Assembly (NCBI GenBank): GCA_002686255.1
Contig: NZAZ01000024.1
Coordinates: 1 to 40,279 of the forward strand
Reading direction: 5' to 3'
Length of the DNA: 40,279 bases
DNA from: Rhodospirillaceae bacterium
GTDB taxonomy: Bacteria > Pseudomonadota > Alphaproteobacteria > Rhodospirillales > Casp-alpha2
In this document: piece by piece, positions 29,178 to 37,338 of the stretch
Layout: every line of letters begins with the position of its first letter
How positions within the stretch are numbered: the stretch's first letter is position 1
Made by a program: the position numbers and the translations under genes
Notes under the pieces: generated by a model
What the model saw: only the letters and a program-made list of their open reading frames with translations
What the model was told of the DNA's origin: nothing
The model's database searches: none

Positions 29178-30509
29178 ATGTCACACGTGTTTCACCGTCA
29201 AATCCATGCCGATCTGCCGCGCGCCAAAAAAGGCGATGGCATTTACATCATCGATGCCGACGGAAAGCGTTATCTCGACGCTTCGGGTAGTGCCGCCGTC
29301 AGTTGCCTCGGCCATTCGGATCCCGACGTGATCCAGGCGATCAAGGACCAGGCCGAGACGCTGCCTTTCGCCCATACCGCCTTTTTCACTTCCGAGGCGG
29401 CGGAGGAACTTGCCGACCTTCTTGCCGGCAAGGCGCCCGACGGGATCGAAGCCGTCTATTTCGTGTCCGGCGGTTCGGAAGCCATGGAAGCGGCGTTGAA
29501 GATGGCGCGCCAGTATTTCCTAGAGGCCGGCGAGCCCGAGCGGACGAAATTTATCGGCCGCCGCCAAAGCTACCACGGCAACACCCTGGGCGCCCTTTCG
29601 GTCGGCGGCAACGTCTGGCGGCGGCAGCCCTTCGAGGCGATGCTCATGGACACCGGCCACATTCAGCCGTGTTACGCCTATCGCAACCAATTGGATGGCG
29701 AGACGGAAGAGGAATACGGCCTTCGCGCGGCGGATGAGCTGGAAGCCGAAATCCAGCGCCTGGGGCCGGCAGCGGTCGCCGCCTTTGTCGCCGAAACGGT
29801 TGTCGGCACCACCGCCGGGGCGGTGCCGCCGGTCAAGGGGTATTTCAAACGCATCCGCGACATCTGTGACCGCCACGGCGTGCTGTTGATCCTGGATGAG
29901 GTGATGTGCGGCATGGGCCGGACGGGCACGGCCTTCGCCTGCGAACAGGACGGCATCGCGCCTGACATCGTCTGCATCGCCAAGGGATTGGGCGCCGGCT
30001 ATCAGCCCATCGGCGCGGCCCTGGTTTCGGCCAAGATTTTTCGGGCTTTCAGCGAAGGAAGCGGGTTTTTCCAACACGGCCATACCTACATGGGCCATCC
30101 GACGGCCTGCGCGGCGGCGCTGGCCGTGCAGCGGAAAATTCAGGCCCTCGACCTGCTGGCCAACGTCCGCAAGCAGGGAGAGGTTCTCGAAGGCCGTCTG
30201 TTGGACCGCCTGGGCAATCACGCCCATGTCGGCGATATCCGCGGCCGAGGGCTGTTCCGGGGCATCGAACTGGTCGCCGACCGCGCCACCAAGGAGCCCT
30301 TTGACCCGGCGCTCAAGCTTTATGCCGGGATCAAGGCCCAGGCCATGGAAAGGGGCCTGATCTGTTATCCGGGCGGCGGCACCGCCGACGGGGTCAAGGG
30401 CGACCATATCCTGCTGGCGCCGCCTTTCATCATCGAAGAGCCCGAGATCGACGAACTGGTGGATCGCCTCGGCCACGCCATCGACGCCGCCATCGAAGAC
30501 GCATGTTAA
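29178..30509 (+). CDS. Class III PLP aminotransferase
   Basis: This 443-residue class III aminotransferase is unlike the one at 14887: it starts MSHVFHRQIHADLPRAKKGDGIYIIDADGKRYLDASG and is of the type annotated as 'aspartate aminotransferase family' or 2,2-dialkylglycine-decarboxylase-like. The PLP phosphate loop is SGGSEAMEAALK (97-108), pyridine-N Asp D240 is in LILDEVMCGMGRTG, and Schiff-base Lys K269 is in CIAKGLGAGYQPIGA. The substrate is unknown; omega-amino acids are plausible. The ATG at 29178 is chosen because conservation begins there. Its end overlaps the following gene by seven bases, so the two are probably co-translated. Confidence 0.9.
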   Translation: MSHVFHRQIHADLPRAKKGDGIYIIDADGKRYLDASGSAAVSCLGHSDPDVIQAIKDQAETLPFAHTAFFTSEAAEELADLLAGKAPDGIEAVYFVSGGSEAMEAALKMARQYFLEAGEPERTKFIGRRQSYHGNTLGALSVGGNVWRRQPFEAMLMDTGHIQPCYAYRNQLDGETEEEYGLRAADELEAEIQRLGPAAVAAFVAETVVGTTAGAVPPVKGYFKRIRDICDRHGVLLILDEVMCGMGRTGTAFACEQDGIAPDIVCIAKGLGAGYQPIGAALVSAKIFRAFSEGSGFFQHGHTYMGHPTACAAALAVQRKIQALDLLANVRKQGEVLEGRLLDRLGNHAHVGDIRGRGLFRGIELVADRATKEPFDPALKLYAGIKAQAMERGLICYPGGGTADGVKGDHILLAPPFIIEEPEIDELVDRLGHAIDAAIEDAC

Positions 30510-31018
30510 AGGACTGGCTTTTAGGCAAGATCCGGACCCAGGCGCTCGGCGCCGGGGCCAAGGAAGTAGAAAAATTCATCGCCGGGCTCGAGGCCATGGA
30601 GGACGAGGAAATAGGCGCCATGATCGCCATCGCCACCGTCATCCGCGTCAATTTCGAGACCCACGGCGTCATCGCCGAGGGCGTGTTCACCGACGATCCC
30701 CTGCCCTCGGCGGAAGTGCTTGGCGGCTACCAATTGAAAATAAACAGGCTTTCCCGCCAGTTCAGGAAGATGGGTCTGGCCGCGGATTCCGCCGCCGCCA
30801 TGGTCTGGTCCTATACGTTGAGATGCCTCAACGTTCCTGAACTGAGGCCCCAAGGGATTCGCATGTGGTCGGAGCTCAGACGCGGCTTTCCCTATGTGGA
30901 GGAAGCGTTGAAAAAGGGCGAAGCCGAGAAGAGAGAGGCGTTCCCGGACCGAGTTTGGGCCGAATGGGGCCTGACGCCGACGGGTTTCGAGGTCCGGCTA
31001 ACACCCCGAAAGCCGTAA
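30503..31018 (+). CDS. Hypothetical protein coupled to the aminotransferase gene
   Basis: The 171-residue protein is mostly helical and soluble, with no signal peptide and no membrane segment. It has KDWLLGKIRTQALGAGAKEVEKFIAGLEAMEDEEIGAMIAIATVIRVNF at the start, then a central stretch with NRLSRQFRKMGLAADSAAAMVWSYTLRCLN and a Trp/Pro-rich end. I do not recognise the family. The ATG lies inside the end of the aminotransferase gene (7-base overlap), indicating translational coupling and perhaps a shared pathway. Codon use is like its neighbours, so it is very probably a real gene. Confidence 0.6.
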   Translation: MLKDWLLGKIRTQALGAGAKEVEKFIAGLEAMEDEEIGAMIAIATVIRVNFETHGVIAEGVFTDDPLPSAEVLGGYQLKINRLSRQFRKMGLAADSAAAMVWSYTLRCLNVPELRPQGIRMWSELRRGFPYVEEALKKGEAEKREAFPDRVWAEWGLTPTGFEVRLTPRKP

Positions 31019-31314
31019 TCAGCTATTGCGTCAGGCTGTTTTTGGGGGATAAGGTTCTCTCTGGGTTCCTTCGGTATCGTATCGGCAGACAGCGGCGCTT
31101 TATGCGGTTATTGCCGGTCCCATTGACAAGGAACAAGACGAAAACGAGAGCCGGTGAAAAATTCGGCCGAAAGGGAGAGCAGACATTCGCATATCGCAAG
31201 AAGAACGGCGCCGGGACGCGGGGCCCATTATTGGCCGTTTCCGTGCCGTTGTGCCGCTATAACCCGTTCTTTTCTTCAAACCTTCTCCAACCAAGTCAGG
31301 GAGGACAAACGACA
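31019..31314 (+). other. Leader region of the TRAP transporter operon
   Basis: These 296 bases lie between the hypothetical gene and the TAXI binding-protein gene. An in-frame extension of the binding protein runs through it but lacks family similarity and precedes a perfect signal peptide, so it is non-coding. No clear promoter or riboswitch was recognised. The ribosome site GGGAGG is at about 31300-31305. Confidence 0.4.
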
Positions 31315-32307
31315 ATGAGAAAGCTAACCGTAACGACCTTGGCCCTGGCCTTTGCCGCCGGCACGTTGTTCGCCGCCGGCACCGCCGAAGCCAAGAAGAA
31401 GTTCATCTCCATCGGCACCGGCGGTCCGACGGGCGTCTATTTCGTCGTCGGCCAGTCGATCTGCCGTTTGGTTCACAAGGCGGCCGCCGAAGGCCGCAAG
31501 ACGGGCCGTAAGCACGGCATCCGCTGCTCGGCGCCGTCGACCGGCGGCTCGACCTACAATATCGGCCAGATCCGCGAGGGCGAACTGGATTTCGGCGTCG
31601 CCCAGTCGGACTGGCAGTACCACGCCTATAACGGTTCGTCCAAGTTCAAGGGCAACGCCTTCAAGAAGCTGCGGGCCGTGTTCTCGGTTCATCCGGAGCC
31701 CTATCACATCATCGTCGGCGGCAATTCCGGCATCAAGTCGTGGGCCGACCTCAAGGGCAAGCGTTTCAACATCGGCAACCCCGGTTCCGGCCAGCGTGGC
31801 ACGACCGAAGTCCTGATGGCCAAGTACGGGACCAAGAAGAGCGACTTCAAGATCGCCACCGAACTGACCTCGACCGAGCAGTCGAAAGCGCTGTGCGACG
31901 GCAAGATCGACGCCTACGGCTATACCGTCGGCGTGCCCAACGCCGGCGTCTCGGTGGCCACCGACGGCTGCGGCGCCAAGATCATCAACCTCCAAACGTC
32001 CGTCGAAAAGGGCCTGGTTGACGCCAATCCGTTCTACGCCTTCGCGACCATCCCGAAGGGCACCTACAAGACGACGAATGCCGACGTCACCACCTTCGGC
32101 GTGATGGCGACCTTCGTCACCAGCGCCGATGTCGATGCAAAAGTGGTCTACGAAGTCGTTCGCGCGGTGTTCGAGAACATCGCCGACTTCCGCAAACTGC
32201 ACCCGGCGTTCAGGAACCTTGATCCTAAGCTGATGATCAAGAACGCCTTGTCGGCCCCGCTGCACCCCGGCGCCGTCAAGTACTACAAGGAAAAAGGCTG
32301 GATGTAA
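31315..32307 (+). CDS. TAXI-family TRAP transporter solute-binding protein
   Basis: The 330-residue precursor has a signal peptide (MRKLTVTTLALAFAAGTLFA, cleavage near TAEA/K). The mature protein starts KKFISIGTGGPTGVYFVVGQSICRLV, the TAXI hallmark. Other family blocks are CSAPSTGGSTYNIGQIREGELDFGVAQSDWQYHAYNG, WADLKGKRFNIGNPGSGQRGTTE and the C-terminal HPAFRNLDPKLM. TAXI proteins deliver organic acids or amino acids (glutamate in some) to a fused TRAP permease driven by an ion gradient. The ligand is unknown here. The permease gene follows after a hairpin that probably reduces read-through, so the binding protein should be made in excess. Confidence 0.92.
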   Translation: MRKLTVTTLALAFAAGTLFAAGTAEAKKKFISIGTGGPTGVYFVVGQSICRLVHKAAAEGRKTGRKHGIRCSAPSTGGSTYNIGQIREGELDFGVAQSDWQYHAYNGSSKFKGNAFKKLRAVFSVHPEPYHIIVGGNSGIKSWADLKGKRFNIGNPGSGQRGTTEVLMAKYGTKKSDFKIATELTSTEQSKALCDGKIDAYGYTVGVPNAGVSVATDGCGAKIINLQTSVEKGLVDANPFYAFATIPKGTYKTTNADVTTFGVMATFVTSADVDAKVVYEVVRAVFENIADFRKLHPAFRNLDPKLMIKNALSAPLHPGAVKYYKEKGWM

Positions 32308-32327
32308 TTTTTCCGACCTTATGAATT

Positions 32328-32378
32328 CCGGCGCTCCCTCCTGCCGACCGGGGCGGGGCGCCGGTTTTCTTTTTTTAT
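32328..32378 (+). terminator. Hairpin-T-tract attenuator between binding protein and permease
   Basis: CCGGCGC (32328-32334) pairs perfectly with GCGCCGG (32358-32364) around a 23-base loop and is followed by TTTTCTTTTTTTATTT. This is a rho-independent terminator 20 bases after the binding-protein stop codon; the permease ribosome site GGGGGG follows at once. Partial read-through would feed the permease gene. Confidence 0.75.
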
Positions 32379-32400
32379 TTATTCATAAGGGGGGAGCGTC

Positions 32401-34800
32401 ATGGCCGAGTCGGCCATTCCTGAGATTTCACAGGAAGAAATAGAAAAACAGATCGAAGACGTAGAATACACCGGGCGCAAGCACGGTCCGCGTCTGGCCT
32501 TCGTCGTCGGCCTCATCGCGGCGCTGTGGTCGCTGTTCCAATTATGGATCGCGTCTCCGTTCCCGTTCATGGTCGGCTTTGGGATCATTACCAGTGTCCC
32601 CGCCCGTGGCATTCACCTGGCCTTCGCTTTTTTGCTTTGTTTTCTGATGTTTCCGGCGGCCCGCTCGTTGGCGACGGCGCGCATCCCGGTTTATGACATT
32701 GTCTTCGCGTTTCTGGGCACGGGGTGCGCCCTATACCTGTTCTTCGGCTGGGACGGGCTGGTGTCGCGGGAAGGCGTGCTGTGGGCGTGGGATGTCTTCG
32801 GTTTTACGTTCCCCTTCGAGGCCATCCTGGGGACCGTCGGTGTGCTGTTGCTTCTGGAGGCGACGCGGCGGGCCATCGGCAAGCCGCTGGTCATCGTCGC
32901 TACTGTTTTTCTTTTGTATTCGTATTTCGGCCAGTCGATGCCGGACATTATTTCGCACCGGGGGCTGTCCATCAACCGGCTGATCGGCTATCAGTGGCTG
33001 GGCCAGGAAGCCATTTTCGGCATTCCCATCGACGTTTCCGTCAGCTTCGTTTTCCTGTTCGTGTTGTTCGGCGCGTTGCTGGACAAGGCCGGCGCCGGCA
33101 AGTATTTCCTCGATTTGTCCTTCGCCCTGGTCGGCAAATACCGGGGCGGCCCGGCCAAGGCGGCGATCCTGGCGTCCGGCATGACCGGCGCCATTTCCGG
33201 ATCGTCCATCGCCAATGTCGTCACCACCGGCGTTTTCACTATTCCCGTCATGCGCAAGATGGGCATGCCGGCGGTCAAGGCCGGCGCCATCGAGGTCGCG
33301 GCGTCGACCAACGGCCAGTTGATGCCGCCGATCATGGGGGCGGCCGCCTTCATCATCGCCGAGCTGATCGGCATTTCCTACTTCGACGTCGTCAAGGCGG
33401 CCTTTATCCCGGCGGTGTCCAGCTATATCGCGCTGATCTATATTTCGCACTTGGAGGCCATGAAACTGGGTCTCAGGGGCATGCCGAAAAGCGACATTCC
33501 GCCCCTCGGCAAGACCTTCAGGAGCGGCATCCATTACCTTATCCCGATCGCCGTTCTGGTCTACCTGCTGATGGTCGAACGGTGGACGGCGGGATCCGCG
33601 GTTTTCTATTCGATCCTGCTGCTGATGGTGATCATCATCCTCGAGCGGATCTGGCACGAAAAAATCACCGGCGAAGGGGATATCGCCGCCGCCGTCAAGG
33701 AAGGGTTCCGGGAAATCTATGACGGCCTGATCGCCGGCGCCCGCAACATGGTCTCCATCGCCATCGCCGTGGCGTCGGCCGGCATTATCGTCGGCGCCGT
33801 CGGCTCCACCGGACTGAACAACGCCCTGGTCGGCGTCATCGAGGCCATATCCGGCGGCAACGTCATTGTCCTTCTGGTGCTGACCGCGGTGCTCAGCCTG
33901 ATCCTCGGCATGGGCCTGCCGACGACGGCCAATTACCTGGTCGTGGCGTCCCTGTTGGCCGGCGTGCTGGTGGAACTGGGCACGGCGGCCGGCCTGGTGC
34001 TGCCGCTGATCGCGGTGCATCTCTACGTGTTCTATTTCGGCATCCTCGCCGACGACACGCCGCCTGTCTGCCTGGCGGCGTTCGCCGCCGCCGCCATATC
34101 CCGGGCCGATCCCATCAAGACCGGGATTCAGGGCTTCACCTACGACATCCGGACGGCGATCCTGCCGTTCATCTTCATCTTCAATCCGGAACTGCTGCTG
34201 GTCGGGGTCGACAGCTTCTGGCAAGGGCTGATGATCTTCGCCATGACGCTGCTGGCGCTGTTCAGTTTCAGTTCGCTGACCCAGGGATGGATCATCGTCA
34301 AGACCACGATTGCCGAAAGTATCCTTCTGGCCGCCATTGTGGTGTGCCTGTTCAGGCCGGATTACGTCATGGACCAGATTATCCCGAAATTCGCCACTTT
34401 CGATATGGCGAAATTCGCTACGGGCGAGGCTTCGGCGACGCCGGGATATTCGGTCCGATTTCATCTGACGCGGTCCACCGATTACGGCGACCGGTTCAAG
34501 CTCTACCGGGTGGCGACCCCCGATATGAACATCCCCGAACCGGAATACCGCTACGGGATCAAGATGGCGCCCGCCGATGACGGCCGCTACGAAGTCACCG
34601 ACCTGACGCCCAGGGGTCTGGCCGAGCAGGCCGGCATCGAGGTCGGCGATTACGTGACCGAGGTCGACGAGGAACGGGTCGGCCAGCCGCCCAAGGAACT
34701 GATCTATCCCGTCGGCCTGGCATTGATCGGGGTCGTTCTTGGCCTGCAACTGATGCGCCGCCGCCGGCAACAGCCCGTTTCCGCCGCCGCCGGTGATTAA
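32401..34800 (+). CDS. TRAP transporter fused permease (DctQ/DctM type) with DUF3394 tail
   Basis: This 799-residue inner-membrane protein fuses the small (4-helix, about residues 30-160) and large (12-helix, about 170-650) TRAP permease subunits, the standard partner of TAXI proteins. Conserved stretches of the large domain are GASGMTGAISGSSIANVVTTGVFTIPVM-like sequence at about 260-285, GAIEVAASTNGQLMPPIMGAAAFI and LGMGLPTTANYLVVASLLAGVL. After the last large-domain helix, about 150 residues form a soluble tail with the DUF3394 pattern and a PDZ-like element, LTPRGLAEQAGIEVGDYVTEVDEE, ending in one more helix (GLALIGVVLGLQLM). A GGGGGGAG ribosome site precedes the ATG by a few bases. The transported ion and solute are unknown. 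Confidence 0.93.
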   Translation: MAESAIPEISQEEIEKQIEDVEYTGRKHGPRLAFVVGLIAALWSLFQLWIASPFPFMVGFGIITSVPARGIHLAFAFLLCFLMFPAARSLATARIPVYDIVFAFLGTGCALYLFFGWDGLVSREGVLWAWDVFGFTFPFEAILGTVGVLLLLEATRRAIGKPLVIVATVFLLYSYFGQSMPDIISHRGLSINRLIGYQWLGQEAIFGIPIDVSVSFVFLFVLFGALLDKAGAGKYFLDLSFALVGKYRGGPAKAAILASGMTGAISGSSIANVVTTGVFTIPVMRKMGMPAVKAGAIEVAASTNGQLMPPIMGAAAFIIAELIGISYFDVVKAAFIPAVSSYIALIYISHLEAMKLGLRGMPKSDIPPLGKTFRSGIHYLIPIAVLVYLLMVERWTAGSAVFYSILLLMVIIILERIWHEKITGEGDIAAAVKEGFREIYDGLIAGARNMVSIAIAVASAGIIVGAVGSTGLNNALVGVIEAISGGNVIVLLVLTAVLSLILGMGLPTTANYLVVASLLAGVLVELGTAAGLVLPLIAVHLYVFYFGILADDTPPVCLAAFAAAAISRADPIKTGIQGFTYDIRTAILPFIFIFNPELLLVGVDSFWQGLMIFAMTLLALFSFSSLTQGWIIVKTTIAESILLAAIVVCLFRPDYVMDQIIPKFATFDMAKFATGEASATPGYSVRFHLTRSTDYGDRFKLYRVATPDMNIPEPEYRYGIKMAPADDGRYEVTDLTPRGLAEQAGIEVGDYVTEVDEERVGQPPKELIYPVGLALIGVVLGLQLMRRRRQQPVSAAAGD

Positions 34801-34812
34801 GGAGGCGAGAGA

Positions 34813-35241
34813 ATGTATAAAAAAATCCTCCTCACGGTGGACCTGAACGAAGACGTCTCGTGGAAAAAGGCGCTGCCGACGGCGGTCGAATTCGCCAAGA
34901 TTTTCGGGGCCGGCCTTCATGTGGTGACGGTGTTGCCGGACTTCGGGATGCCCGTGGTTCGGGGGTTTTTCCCTGACGATTTTCAGGAAAAGGCGCAAAC
35001 GGACGTCGAGGACAAGCTCGCGGCCTTTTGCGACGAACACATCGCTTCCGAAACCGGAGCCCATTCCGTGGTCCGGTTCGGCAATGTGTACGAGGAAATC
35101 CTCAAACTCGCCGATGAAATTGCCTGCGACCTTATCGTCATCGGGGCACCTCGCCCGGAGTTGAAGGATTACCTGCTGGGCCCCAATGCCGCCCGGGTTG
35201 TCCGCCACGCCAGTTGTTCGGTGCTGGTGGTCCGGGAATAA
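34813..35241 (+). CDS. Universal stress protein linked to the TRAP transporter
   Basis: This 142-residue single UspA domain starts MYKKILLTVDLNEDVSWKKALPTAVEFAKIFGAGLHVVTVLP and ends CDLIVIGAPRPELKDYLLGPNAARVVRHASCSVLVVRE, with the GPNAARVVRHA nucleotide-loop end typical of Usp proteins attached to TRAP operons, such as TeaD of Halomonas, which binds ATP and modulates TeaABC uptake. AAGGAGG lies 8 bases upstream of the ATG and the gap from the permease stop is 12 bases, so it is the last gene of the operon. A regulatory role on this transporter is inferred from the TeaD precedent. Confidence 0.9.
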   Translation: MYKKILLTVDLNEDVSWKKALPTAVEFAKIFGAGLHVVTVLPDFGMPVVRGFFPDDFQEKAQTDVEDKLAAFCDEHIASETGAHSVVRFGNVYEEILKLADEIACDLIVIGAPRPELKDYLLGPNAARVVRHASCSVLVVRE

Positions 35242-35539
35242 GAGCCGCCGACCGGGGCTCCCCCCCCGTCGACCGATCCGTCTCCCGGCGCTCGGCCTTG
35301 GTCGGGCGGCCCTGGTCGCGTTCGCGTCGCCCTGCCGCGTCTTCCGCTACCACGGGGGTTTGCTCATGTTTCCGTAAAGGCCGGAAACATGAGAAGGGCG
35401 CCGTCGCCGGTTTTCAGGAATTCGAAGACGCTTTCGGCGGCGTCATGGATGCAGGCGGAAAACCAAAGAAAGAACGACCAGCGCCGCGACAAGCTGGCCG
35501 AGTTCGGCCTTCCCGACAACGGGGAAAACCGCATGCGGC
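35242..35539. other. Gene-free stretch between TRAP operon and aceA-associated gene
   Basis: These 298 bases contain a strong hairpin (35363-35393) and several overlapping open frames on both strands. The frames are Arg/Ser-rich or Trp/Phe-rich, have no good ribosome site and no family similarity that I recognise. The plus-strand stretch around 35455-35530 has a codon-like texture (residues ENQRKNDQRRDKLAEFGLPDNG) and may be a remnant of a lost gene. Confidence 0.4.
35363..35393. repeat. 12-bp perfect inverted repeat (hairpin)
   Basis: CTCATGTTTCCG and CGGAAACATGAG form a perfect 12-bp stem around the 7-base loop TAAAGGC. No T-tract follows on either strand, so it is not a canonical terminator. 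It could stabilise the 3' end of the TRAP operon mRNA, or be an operator or remnant of a mobile element end. Confidence 0.75.
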
Positions 35540-35806
35540 TCAGTTGTCCTTGTGGATCACGAGATAAATCTGGTCGCCCCAATCGCCGGTGCCGGCGTGG
35601 AAACGGGATGCACGTTTGATCTCCACCGTCAGGCCGGCCTTGACCGCTTCGGTGATGGCCTCGTTCAGCCGGTGCAGGCTGTTGGTGACGACGCGGATCT
35701 TGCTGTCCTCCTCGGCGGTAAACCCATCCGGTCTTTCCACGGGCTCGGTTCGTGAGGGAAAGGGTTCCGCCTTCGGCGGCCGTTCCCGAATGGTCATGGA
35801 TTCCAT
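35540..35806 (-). CDS. Small hypothetical protein downstream of isocitrate lyase
   Basis: The 88-residue protein has a Pro/Glu/Arg-rich N-terminal third and a folded-looking C-terminal part, DSKIRVVTNSLHRLNEAITEAVKAGLTVEIKRASRFHAGTGDWGDQIYLVIHKD, with an alternating hydrophobic end suggesting a small alpha/beta domain. ATG 35806 has AGGAG 7 bases upstream; ATG 35812 is an alternative with the same site too close. It follows aceA on the same strand after 58 bases and is probably co-transcribed. I do not recognise the family. The upstream in-frame extension to 36043 is a shadow of aceA. Confidence 0.65.
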   Translation of the reverse strand: MESMTIRERPPKAEPFPSRTEPVERPDGFTAEEDSKIRVVTNSLHRLNEAITEAVKAGLTVEIKRASRFHAGTGDWGDQIYLVIHKDN

Positions 35807-35864
35807 GGTCATGCTCCTCTTGTCCCGGAGTGATCGCCCGGGACCGATTGCGTGTCGGTGTGCG

Positions 35865-37175
35865 TCATTGGGCAGCCGCCGTCGTTTGCGCGTGGTCGTG
35901 GAACTGGTCGGTCTCGGTGGAATCGCCCATTGCCGTGGTTGAGGTCGCGCCCCCCGAAAGCGCCATGGCCACGGCGTCGAAATAGCCGGTGCCGACCTCG
36001 CGCTGGTGGCGGGTGGCGGTGTAGCCGTTGGCCTCGCTGGCAAATTCGGCCCGTTGCAGGTCCACGTAACCCGACATGCCCTGCTGGACGTAACGTCGGG
36101 AAAGCTCGAACATACCGTGGTTGAGCTGGTGGAATCCGGCCAGCGTCACGAACTGAAACCCGTAGCCCATGGCCGCTAATTCGGTCTGGAAATCGGCGAT
36201 GGCTTGGGGGTCCAGGTTGGCTTCCCAGTTGAACGAAGGTGAGCAGTTGTAGGCCAGAAGCTTGCCAGGGAACTCTTCGTGGATGGCGTCCGCGAACGTG
36301 CGGGCGTCGTCCAGGTTCGGCTTCGACGTTTCCCACCATATCAGGTCCACGTAGGGCGCATAGCTGAGGCCGCGGGCGATACAGCTCTCGAGGCCCGCGC
36401 GCAGCCGGTAAAAGCCCTCGGGCGTGCGTTCGTCGCCGGCGATGAACCGGCGGTCGCGCTCGTCGATGTCGCTGGTGATGAGTTGGGCGCTGTCGGCGTC
36501 GGTGCGGGCGATGATAAGCGTCGGCACGCCCATAACGTCGGCGGCGAGGCGCGCCGCGTTCAGGGTCCGGATGTGCTGCTGCGTCGGGATCAGCACCTTG
36601 CCGCCGAGATGCCCACACTTCTTTTCGGACGCCAACTGGTCCTCGAAATGCACCGCCGCAGCACCGGCCTCAATGAACGCCTTGGTGATCTCGAAGGCAT
36701 TTAACGGTCCGCCGAATCCCGCTTCGGCGTCGGCGACGATGGGCGCGAACCAATCGATGGTGGCGCCGTCCTCGCAATGCTCGATCTGGTCCGCCCGCAG
36801 GAGCGCGTTGTTGATCCGCTGGCAAAGCTGGGGTCCCGAATTGGCGGGGTAAAGACTCTGGTCGGGATATATGGCGTTGGCGGCATTGGCGTCGGCCGCG
36901 ACCTGCCACCCGGACAGGTAGATCGCTTTCAGTCCGGCCCGAACCATTTGAACCGCCTGATTGCCGGTCATGGCGCCGAGCGCGCACACGCGGTCATCGG
37001 TTCGCAGGGATTCCCACAGCCGGTTGGCGCCCCGTTCGGCGAGGGTGTGGGCTATTGGCACCGACCCGCGAAGCCGTTCGACATCGGCCGGGGCGTAATC
37101 CCTGGCGATGCCCTGGAAGCGGGAGACTAGCGCGCCGGGAACGAGATCTTCGAATTTCTGGGCTTGTCCGGGCAT
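35865..37175 (-). CDS. aceA: Isocitrate lyase
   Basis: The 436-residue enzyme splits isocitrate to glyoxylate and succinate in the glyoxylate bypass, needed for growth on acetate or fatty acids. The catalytic signature is K185-K-C187-G-H-L-G-G192 in [22 protein letters not shown]. Other blocks are [43 protein letters not shown] (metal-binding region) and [16 protein letters not shown]. Its length is normal for the short bacterial form. AGGAGG lies 9 bases upstream of the ATG. It is divergent from the ScfR-like regulator gene, and the shared AT-rich interval carries repeated ATTGYAA half-sites, so it is very probably controlled by that regulator. No malate synthase gene is in the window. Confidence 0.97.
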   Translation of the reverse strand: MPGQAQKFEDLVPGALVSRFQGIARDYAPADVERLRGSVPIAHTLAERGANRLWESLRTDDRVCALGAMTGNQAVQMVRAGLKAIYLSGWQVAADANAANAIYPDQSLYPANSGPQLCQRINNALLRADQIEHCEDGATIDWFAPIVADAEAGFGGPLNAFEITKAFIEAGAAAVHFEDQLASEKKCGHLGGKVLIPTQQHIRTLNAARLAADVMGVPTLIIARTDADSAQLITSDIDERDRRFIAGDERTPEGFYRLRAGLESCIARGLSYAPYVDLIWWETSKPNLDDARTFADAIHEEFPGKLLAYNCSPSFNWEANLDPQAIADFQTELAAMGYGFQFVTLAGFHQLNHGMFELSRRYVQQGMSGYVDLQRAEFASEANGYTATRHQREVGTGYFDAVAMALSGGATSTTAMGDSTETDQFHDHAQTTAAAQ

Positions 37176-37216
37176 GGTCGTGGGCCTCCTATGTAGTGAA
37201 GTTGGATAAAAAACTA

Positions 37217-37324
37217 TTACAATCTTTATCCTTTACATCACGTCGTCAATAACATATTGCAAATAAAAGGTTATTATGTTTAGTCTTTGATATCATTTTT
37301 GTTCAAATTGTAAAGATTGTAAGG
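37217..37324. promoter_or_regulatory. Cluster of ATTGYAA operator half-sites between aceA and scfR-like gene
   Basis: TTACAATCTTTA (37217-37228) is perfectly inverted as TAAAGATTGTAA (37311-37322). The latter lies in a tandem 9-base repeat, ATTGTAAAG-ATTGTAAGG (37307-37324). A further ATTGCAAAT is at 37256-37264. These resemble the TTGCAAA-type motifs bound by RamB, PccR and other ScfR-family regulators. The interval 37176-37338 is strongly AT-rich compared with its surroundings and must hold both promoters. Confidence 0.6.
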
Positions 37325-37338
37325 TTTCGACAAGCGGG

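Noticed and set aside
32731-35208. Very long open frame on the minus strand (825 codons) opposite the TRAP permease and its Usp gene
   Set aside because: It is His/Asp/Gln-rich low-complexity sequence with no family motifs, mirroring the third-position GC of the clear permease and Usp genes.
35364-35582. 72-codon minus-strand frame with Trp/Phe-rich middle
   Set aside because: No ribosome site, overlaps the hairpin and the end of the small gene at 35540, and no recognised family.
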